9,594 nucleotides of DNA from the NCBI GenBank assembly GCA_031549325.1, contig JAVBQA010000035.1, positions 1 to 9,594 of the forward strand. Reading direction: 5' to 3'. The notes under the pieces were generated by a model. The model had not been told where the DNA came from. It saw only the letters and a program-made list of their open reading frames with translations, and did no database searches. Source of the stretch: JAJDGF01 sp031549325. Its GTDB lineage: Bacteria > Bacillota > Clostridia > Christensenellales > Aristaeellaceae. How positions within the stretch are numbered: the first letter of the stretch is position 1; the number at the start of each line of letters is the position of its first letter. Positions 5,542 through 9,594 of the stretch are shown piece by piece. The position numbers were made by a program, and so were the translations under genes.

Positions 5542-7086
5542 TCAAGCACTCTCCTTTGGATGGAGCCCCGTCTTGAGCGCGGCCGCGGATGCGGTCACCA
5601 GCGCCTGCTCCGTCATTTCGTCCCCCGAGAAGTCGCCCGTGAGCGCCCCGCTGGACATGACCAGCACGCGGTCGCACACCGACAGAATCTCCTTCAGCTC
5701 GCTGCCCACAAAAATCACGCCCATGCCCTGGGCGGCAAAGCGCCGCATCAGATTGAAGATGTCGGTCTTCGCGCCCACGTCGATGCCGCGCGACGGCTCG
5801 TCCATCATGAAGATCTTGGCGCTCGCCAGGATGCACTTGCCGATCACGACCTTCTGCTGGTTGCCGCCGCTGAGCGCCGTGACCAGGTGGCGCACGTCGG
5901 CCACCTTGATCTGCAGGTCGCCGACCGCCTCGTCGACCGACCGCCTGCACGCCTTCTCGTCGACGACGCCGCGCCTGGTGTGGCGCGGGATGCTGGTCAG
6001 CAGCAGGTTTTTGGCGATGCTCATGGTCTGCACCAGCCCATCCTTCTGGCGATCCTCGGGCACCAGCACGATGCCCCGGGCGATCTGTTCGGCCACGACG
6101 GGCCGGGGCACCGCCTCGCCGTCGACGACAAGCTGGCCGCTCGACTCCGGGTGCAGGCCCAGGATGGACTCCACCAGCTCGGTGCGGCCCGCGCCCATCA
6201 GCCCGTAGATGCCCAGCACCTCGCCCCGGTGCAGCGCAAAGCTGACGTGATCCACGGCGTACCCCCCGCCCAGCCTGGGCAGCGCGTAGTCCCTGACCTC
6301 CAGCAGCGCGCTCCGCTCGCCCGTGTAGGGCGGCTTTTCGATGGTCAGCTCCTCGTGGCCCACCATCTGCTTCACGATCCAGGCCACCGAGATGTCGCTG
6401 ACCTCGGCGTCCGCCACGCGGCTGCCGTCGCGCAGGATGGTCACGTAGTCGCCGATCCGAACGATCTCCTCCAGCCGGTGCGAGATGTAGATCAGCGCGA
6501 TGCCCTGGCTCTTCAGCTCCTCGATCAGCCGAAACAGCACCTCTACCTCGGCGTTTGACAGCGAGGAGGTGGGCTCGTCCATGATCAGCACCTTGAGCTG
6601 TTGCTGAAGCATGGTCTTGGCGATCTCCACGATCTGCTGCTGCCCCACGCGCAGGTTGCGCATCCTCTCGCCCGGATCGATGTCCTGCTGCAGGCGGGCC
6701 AGCACCTCCCGCGCCTTGCGCATCTGCGCCTTGCGGTCGATGACCCCGCGCCGCCTGATCTCCTTGCCCGCGAACAGGTTGTCCACCACGCGCATGTCCG
6801 GAAACATGTTCAGCTCCTGGTGGATGATGCCCACGCCCGCGGCGGAGGCCTCGCGCGTGTCCGCGAACCGGACCTCCGCGCCCTCCAGCTCGATCGCGCC
6901 CTCCTCCGGGCGCTCGATGCCGGCCATCACCTTCATCAGCGTGGACTTGCCCGCGCCGTTCTCGCCGATCAGCACGTTCACCCTGCCCGGCCACACGGAA
7001 AAGTCCACGCCCTTGAGCGCGACCGTGCCGGGATACCGCTTGACAATGCCCCTCGCCTGCATGACAGGCGCGAATTCCTTGCTCAT
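5542..7086 (-). CDS. Sugar ABC transporter ATPase, two domains (RbsA-type)
   Basis: A 514-residue ATPase with two fused nucleotide-binding domains, as in RbsA, XylG and MglA. First domain: Walker A GENGAGKST (41-49), Q-loop Q90, a variant signature LRVGQQQ (145-151), Walker B VLIMDEP (166-172) and switch histidine H203. The second domain has the usual degenerate Walker A of this family (GLMGAGRTEL), a canonical LSGGNQQK signature, Walker B FMMDEPSRGID, and no switch histidine (GSELKE instead). Such asymmetry is normal here and means one active ATP site. The ATG at 7084-7086 is preferred over an upstream ATG at 7137, which lies within the preceding gene; it follows the DUF2291 stop by 4 nt. 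Its stop is one base before the permease start. It powers uptake of the sugar bound by the operon's binding protein. Confidence 0.94.
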   Translation of the reverse strand: MSKEFAPVMQARGIVKRYPGTVALKGVDFSVWPGRVNVLIGENGAGKSTLMKVMAGIERPEEGAIELEGAEVRFADTREASAAGVGIIHQELNMFPDMRVVDNLFAGKEIRRRGVIDRKAQMRKAREVLARLQQDIDPGERMRNLRVGQQQIVEIAKTMLQQQLKVLIMDEPTSSLSNAEVEVLFRLIEELKSQGIALIYISHRLEEIVRIGDYVTILRDGSRVADAEVSDISVAWIVKQMVGHEELTIEKPPYTGERSALLEVRDYALPRLGGGYAVDHVSFALHRGEVLGIYGLMGAGRTELVESILGLHPESSGQLVVDGEAVPRPVVAEQIARGIVLVPEDRQKDGLVQTMSIAKNLLLTSIPRHTRRGVVDEKACRRSVDEAVGDLQIKVADVRHLVTALSGGNQQKVVIGKCILASAKIFMMDEPSRGIDVGAKTDIFNLMRRFAAQGMGVIFVGSELKEILSVCDRVLVMSSGALTGDFSGDEMTEQALVTASAAALKTGLHPKESA

Positions 7087-7090
7087 GCGC

Positions 7091-7777
7091 TCACGCCCCC
7101 GCCTCTGCAATCCGGACCGGCACCACGAGCGCCTCATCGCCCGGGCTTGAGACCGACACGCAGCCGGTCAGCTCGACCTCTTTCCCCACCAGCGCCTGCG
7201 CATCCAGACCGGCCAGCACGTCCCGCTGCACGCGGGCGTTGAACGCCTTGGTCAGCTCCGCGAATTCCACCTGGTTCTCAAAATCGTCCAGCTTCAGAAA
7301 GCCCACCGCGTCGCGGATCGCGTTCGTCTTGATGACGGTCGAGATCTGCACCGACAGGTCCCCCTCGCCGTCGTAGGGCACAACGTCCATCAGCAGCCTG
7401 GTTTTTGTCTTTTTGTCCGCGTCCAGAACGCCCAGCACCTTGACCCGCCCCTTCAGGCAGAAGCTCCAGGGGCTGGTTTCGTTGGCGCGCGCGGCGTGCT
7501 TCTCGCCCAGCGCCGCCAGATCGGCCTTCATGCCCTGCCGGAAGGCGGCGGGATCGATGGCGCGCCCGTCGATCGCCGGCAGCATCTTGCCGTCCCAGTT
7601 GTCCCTCGCATACCGCTCGGGCGCGCTCAGCGCCGCCTCCGCCGCCCCGTTTCCCCCGGCGTCTGCGGCGCCGGAGGGCGCGGCGTCCGGCACCACGGTC
7701 ACGCGGCAGAACAGCGCGATCAACAGCGCGGCAGCGGCCGCCAGCGACGCGCGCAGCACCCATCCTTTTTTCGCCAT
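7091..7777 (-). CDS. DUF2291 membrane-anchored extracytoplasmic protein
   Basis: A 228-residue protein of the DUF2291 family, often encoded inside ribose-type ABC operons and of unproven function. Residues 1-6 are basic, and 7-24 form a single hydrophobic segment that ends FCRV. This is not a lipobox, so membrane anchoring and not lipid attachment is inferred. A low-complexity Ala/Gly linker (about 33-52) leads to the conserved part: YARDNWDGKMLPAI, VLDADKKTKTRLLMDVVPYDGEG, then the family-like block DDFENQVEFAELTKAFNARV and a C-terminal GKEVELTGCVSV. The start is ATG 7775-7777 with GGGGGAG about 5 nt upstream; a frame extension to 7840 would run through the intercistronic hairpin and is rejected. 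It lies 80 nt after the binding-protein gene and 4 nt before the ATPase. A role as accessory or assembly factor of the transporter is inferred only from co-occurrence. Confidence 0.86.
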   Translation of the reverse strand: MAKKGWVLRASLAAAAALLIALFCRVTVVPDAAPSGAADAGGNGAAEAALSAPERYARDNWDGKMLPAIDGRAIDPAAFRQGMKADLAALGEKHAARANETSPWSFCLKGRVKVLGVLDADKKTKTRLLMDVVPYDGEGDLSVQISTVIKTNAIRDAVGFLKLDDFENQVEFAELTKAFNARVQRDVLAGLDAQALVGKEVELTGCVSVSSPGDEALVVPVRIAEAGA

Positions 7778-7811
7778 TTCTCTCCCCCGCCTCTGCCTTT
7801 TCCTGCGCCAA

Positions 7812-7834
7812 GCCGGCGGCGGAACGCCGCCGGC
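7812..7834 (-). promoter_or_regulatory. Intercistronic mRNA hairpin after binding-protein gene
   Basis: A perfect 10-bp GC-only stem (GCCGGCGGCG, CGCCGCCGGC) has a 3-nt loop and lies 24 nt past the stop of the binding-protein gene. The minus strand downstream has no T-run (TTGGCGCAGG), so it is not an intrinsic terminator. Such hairpins between a binding-protein gene and its membrane genes are known to protect the upstream mRNA from 3' decay, giving more binding protein than channel. That role is inferred here. Confidence 0.65.
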
Positions 7835-7857
7835 CCGCAAAGCAGCTCAAAAAAAGT

Positions 7858-8805
7858 TTAGTTCTTCAGCGCGAAGTTCTCCAGCTGGGAAGCGTTGTCC
7901 TTGGTGATCAGCACGCAGTCCATGAGCTGCTTCTCGTCCTTGTCGGTCTTGCCGCTCTTGATGTAGCCGTCGGCCTGCACAACCGCCTGCTCGGAGATGT
8001 ACGCGATGGGCTGCAGCCCCGTGGCCTTGATTTCGTCCCGCAGGATGGAGTCGCGCACGTCGTTTGAGCCGTCGAAGCCACACACGATGACGTCCTTCAT
8101 GCCCGCCTTCAGGCACGCCTCGATGACGCCCATGGCCATGGTGTCGTTGCCGCAGATGACGCCCTTGATGTTCTCCGCGCCCTGCGCCTGGATGATGGAC
8201 TCCATCTTCTCGTAGGCCTCGGTCTGGCTCCAGTTGGCGGTCTGATGCTCGATCAGCTTCATGCCCTCATACTGGTCGATCACGCCGTGGAAGCCTTCGG
8301 AGCGCACGCCCGCGTTGGTGTCGGACTCCCTGCCGGTGAACTCCACATAGTTGCCCTCGCCGTCCATGCACTCCACGAAGTACTCGGCCACGATGGACGC
8401 GCCCTGGTAGTTGTTGCTGACCATCTGCGCCACGGCGTCGCCGGTGGAGTTGATCTCGCGGTCCACCAGGAAGGTGGGGATGCCGGCCGCCTTGGCGGCC
8501 TGTACCGGGGCAATCGAGGCGTCCGCGCCCGCGTTGTCGCAGATGATCGCGGCGGCCTTGCGCGAGATGGCGGTGTCAAACGCCTCGGCCTGCTTCACCA
8601 CGTCGTCGTCGTGCTGGATGACCAGTGACTCGTAGCCGAGCTCCTCGGCCTTGGCGGACGCGGCGTCGGCGACGGTCTTGAAGTAGGGATTGGAATGGCT
8701 GGGGGTGATGATCACGATCAGCGGCTTGGCCTCCGCCATCGCGAACGATCCGAACAGGGACGCGACCATCAGTACCGTCAGAACCAGGGCGAGCAGTTTT
8801 TTCAC
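7858..8805 (-). CDS. Ribose-type sugar-binding protein of ABC transporter
   Basis: A 315-residue periplasmic-binding-protein type 1 (RbsB-like), capturing the substrate outside the membrane. A signal peptide covers residues 1-24 (KK, hydrophobic core, AMA cleavage), with no lipobox cysteine. Residues matching the E. coli RbsB pocket are all present: NPYF (39-42), D115-R116, R168, N220, D245 and Q265, with W192 in place of a pocket aromatic. The set of polar pocket residues suggests a pentose, hexose or polyol in ring form, but not a specific one. The GTG start has AGGAGG nine nt upstream. It is the first gene of the leftward ABC operon, behind a long structured leader and a strong promoter. 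An 80-nt gap with a stable hairpin separates it from the DUF2291 gene, as expected for a gene expressed above the channel subunits. Confidence 0.93.
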   Translation of the reverse strand: MKKLLALVLTVLMVASLFGSFAMAEAKPLIVIITPSHSNPYFKTVADAASAKAEELGYESLVIQHDDDVVKQAEAFDTAISRKAAAIICDNAGADASIAPVQAAKAAGIPTFLVDREINSTGDAVAQMVSNNYQGASIVAEYFVECMDGEGNYVEFTGRESDTNAGVRSEGFHGVIDQYEGMKLIEHQTANWSQTEAYEKMESIIQAQGAENIKGVICGNDTMAMGVIEACLKAGMKDVIVCGFDGSNDVRDSILRDEIKATGLQPIAYISEQAVVQADGYIKSGKTDKDEKQLMDCVLITKDNASQLENFALKN

Positions 8806-8843
8806 GATGAACTACCTCCTAACCTATTCTCCAGGCTCATATT

Positions 8844-8866
8844 TTCTTGCGCTTTCGCGCGAAGAA
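8844..8866 (-). promoter_or_regulatory. GAAA-tetraloop hairpin before the ribosome binding site
   Basis: On the minus strand TTCTT-C-GCGC-GAAA-GCGC-AAGAA folds into nine base pairs with a single bulged C and a GNRA-type GAAA loop. It ends about 24 nt upstream of AGGAGG. It could stabilise the mRNA 5' region or form part of a larger leader fold; the sequence alone does not say which. Confidence 0.5.
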
Positions 8867-9030
8867 TCGGCAATGATGCGCAACGCGAGGCATCCGCGCA
8901 TTCGCTGCGGCTTTGCCGCGCGCGCTGGCGGCCGAGAAAGCAAGGCGCGCGCCGTGGCCGCGCCTCCCTGTTCACCTTTTGTCCCACCAGGCGCGCCCCA
9001 TCCCCAAAATTCACATGTAATGCAAACAAA

Positions 9031-9071
9031 ATGATTTGGCTATGTTCGCATAAGTTTTTTGCACAAATCAT
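9031..9071. repeat. Nested inverted repeat near the ABC operon start
   Basis: Perfect 8-bp arms ATGATTTG (9031-9038) and CAAATCAT (9064-9071) enclose a smaller inverted repeat TATG-TTCG-CATA (9041-9052). The word CATAAGTT occurs here (9049-9056) and again at 9083-9090, just downstream of the -10 box. On the minus strand the outer stem is followed by TTTGTTTG, a weak T-run, but the stem is AT-rich. It may be an operator pair, or a leader hairpin at about +15 to +55 of the transcript. Confidence 0.45.
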
Positions 9072-9091
9072 GTCATTCTGGCCATAAGTTC

Positions 9092-9120
9092 ATTGTATCT
9101 CAAAGATTTTACGTTGTCAA
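9092..9120 (-). promoter_or_regulatory. Strong sigma-A promoter of the sugar ABC operon
   Basis: On the minus strand the -35 box TTGACA (9120-9115) matches consensus fully and the -10 box TACAAT (9097-9092) differs at one base; the spacer is exactly 17 bp. Predicted start is near 9085. The -35 box lies inside a perfect 11-bp palindrome CGTTG-T-CAACG (9112-9122), which could be a repressor site, since a promoter this close to consensus usually needs repression. It drives the binding-protein gene and probably the whole operon to 4482. Confidence 0.82.
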
Positions 9121-9144
9121 CGCGTGTCCTTCGCCCGGAAAAAG

Positions 9145-9276
9145 GTGAACTGTTCAGTAAACAAAGCCCAAAATTGTGCGCAAAATGCCGCGCCCTCTCG
9201 ATCTTACGGCGAAATGCCGTCTCGATCACTGAACGCACAGATATTTATAGTGAATTGTTCAGTTGTTCAGTAAACA
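9145..9276. repeat. Cluster of TGTTCAGT elements and paired repeats
   Basis: TGTTCAGTAAACA occurs at 9151-9163 and 9264-9276. A further TGTTCAGT (9256-9263) stands in tandem with the second copy, and an inverted ACTGAAC is at 9228-9234. The first copy is preceded by TGAAC to form the palindrome TGAAC-T-GTTCA (9146-9156); the tandem pair is preceded by the near-identical TGAAT-T-GTTCA. Between them a second pair is repeated: AAATGCCG (9183-9190, 9212-9219) and TCTCGATC (9196-9203, 9220-9227). The cluster lies about 60-190 bp upstream of the ABC operon start and fits binding sites for a regulator. No gene is seen in 9121-9486. Confidence 0.6.
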
Positions 9277-9338
9277 GCAAAAACTTTTTCGGGCCGTTCA
9301 CGCCGCCGCCCCCGGGCGCGGGGCAAGCGTTTTCGGCC

Positions 9339-9385
9339 AAAAAAGCACAGCGGCGCGTGGGTTTCCCCCGCGCCTCTCAGGCTGT
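9339..9385 (-). terminator. Probable terminator of the upstream leftward gene
   Basis: The stem GGCGCG/CGCGCC (9352-9357, 9369-9374) continues after one mismatch into GGG/CCC with a 3-nt loop. It is extended at the base by ACAGC/GCTGT (9347-9351, 9381-9385) past a 6-nt bulge. On the minus strand the base is followed two nt later by TTTTTT (9344-9339). This fits an intrinsic terminator for the partial gene ending at 9487, about 100 nt upstream. The bulge lowers confidence. Confidence 0.5.
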
Positions 9386-9423
9386 CAAAGCACTGCGCCT
9401 TTTGACCGCGAAACGCAAATCGT

Positions 9424-9440
9424 GTGAATCTGAGATTCAC
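9424..9440. promoter_or_regulatory. 17-bp perfect palindrome, operator-like
   Basis: GTGAATCTGAGATTCAC is a perfect palindrome with 8-bp arms around a single central G. As RNA it could form only a 6-bp stem with a 5-nt loop and has no T-run after it, so a DNA site for a dimeric regulator is more likely than a terminator. It lies about 50 nt past the stop of the leftward gene at 9487 and about 300 bp upstream of the ABC operon promoter. No second copy was seen. Confidence 0.45.
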
Positions 9441-9486
9441 GGCCAGCCTTGCACGCGTCAAGGATCGCAGCCTGCGGGCGCGCCGC

Positions 9487-9594
9487 TCACCGGGCGAACA
9501 GCGCCAGCTTGGCGTACAGGTCCTCCAGGATCAGGCGGCTGTCGACGCTGTGATAGACGCGGATCGCCGGGTTGAGCCCGGTGTGCACGTAGGC
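9487..9594 (-). CDS. C-terminal end of an unidentified protein (partial)
   Basis: The last 35 codons and the TGA stop (9487-9489) of a leftward gene that runs out of the window. The frame has strongly biased GC-rich codons (CTG, GAC, GCC, CGC), like the real genes nearby. The readable C-terminus runs from AYVHTGLNPAIRVYHSVDS to LILEDLYAKLALFAR and is helical at the end. I cannot assign a family from this fragment. Lying just upstream of a sugar ABC operon in the same direction, it could be a related metabolic or regulatory gene, but a terminator-like structure at 9339-9385 separates them. Confidence 0.7.
   Translation of the reverse strand, partial: AYVHTGLNPAIRVYHSVDSRLILEDLYAKLALFAR

Larger units (their letters stand above)
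8806..9085 (-). promoter_or_regulatory. Long structured 5' leader of the sugar ABC operon
   Basis: The predicted transcription start near 9085 lies about 280 nt from the GTG at 8805, and no gene fits in between. The leader starts AT-rich with the inverted repeat at 9031-9071. It then becomes very GC-rich (8880-8990) with repeated GCGCGC stretches and short hairpins such as GCGGC-AAA-GCCGC (minus strand), and ends with the tetraloop hairpin at 8844-8866 shortly before the ribosome binding site. It matches no riboswitch class I recognise. The length suggests post-transcriptional or attenuation control, but this is inference. Confidence 0.45.

Noticed and set aside
5461..6558. 365-codon plus-strand frame opposite the ABC ATPase
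   Set aside because: His/Asp/Ala/Leu-rich translation with no motif; it mirrors the real ATPase gene on the other strand.
9121..9486. CRISPR-like array or mobile-element end because of the repeats
   Set aside because: The repeats are short, unevenly spaced, partly inverted and few; no cas, transposase or terminal inverted repeats are present.

Overview
The window reads as chromosomal DNA of a GC-rich Firmicute, probably a gut-type member of the Clostridia. This is inferred from strong AGGAGG-type ribosome binding sites, several GTG/TTG starts, sigma-A-like promoters in small AT-rich islands, and protein families typical of anaerobic Clostridia. There is no rRNA, tRNA, CRISPR array, insertion sequence or phage gene.

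Left edge (1-1045): a leftward gene for a small secreted protein of unknown function, then a doubtful leftward ORF. A short AT-rich intergenic region follows, carrying a near-match to the Bacillus OhrR operator and a rightward extended -10 promoter.

Right-pointing operon (1046-3983): ohrR (organic-hydroperoxide sensor of the MarR family), a radical SAM enzyme of unknown reaction, a two-cysteine (thioredoxin-type) glutathione peroxidase, and a TM1586-type nitroreductase. The gaps are 9, 37 and 30 nt. The operator, sensor and peroxidase together point to a peroxide-inducible detoxification or repair unit. The radical SAM protein is its unexplained member and the most interesting item in the window.

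Centre (4006-4347): a hairpin terminator and a small stand-alone TfoX C-terminal-domain protein, pointing left.

Left-pointing operon (9120 down to 4482): a near-consensus sigma-A promoter, a leader of about 280 nt rich in hairpins, and then a ribose-type substrate-binding protein, a DUF2291 membrane-anchored protein, a double-domain sugar ABC ATPase and a permease. The last three genes are almost contiguous. The binding-protein gene is separated from them by a 10-bp perfect hairpin that probably keeps its mRNA in excess. The substrate is a pentose-like sugar or polyol that cannot be named from sequence. Upstream (9121-9486) lie repeated TGTTCAGT elements, a second pair of repeats, a probable terminator and a 17-bp palindrome. 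The last 108 bases hold the C-terminus of an unidentified leftward gene.
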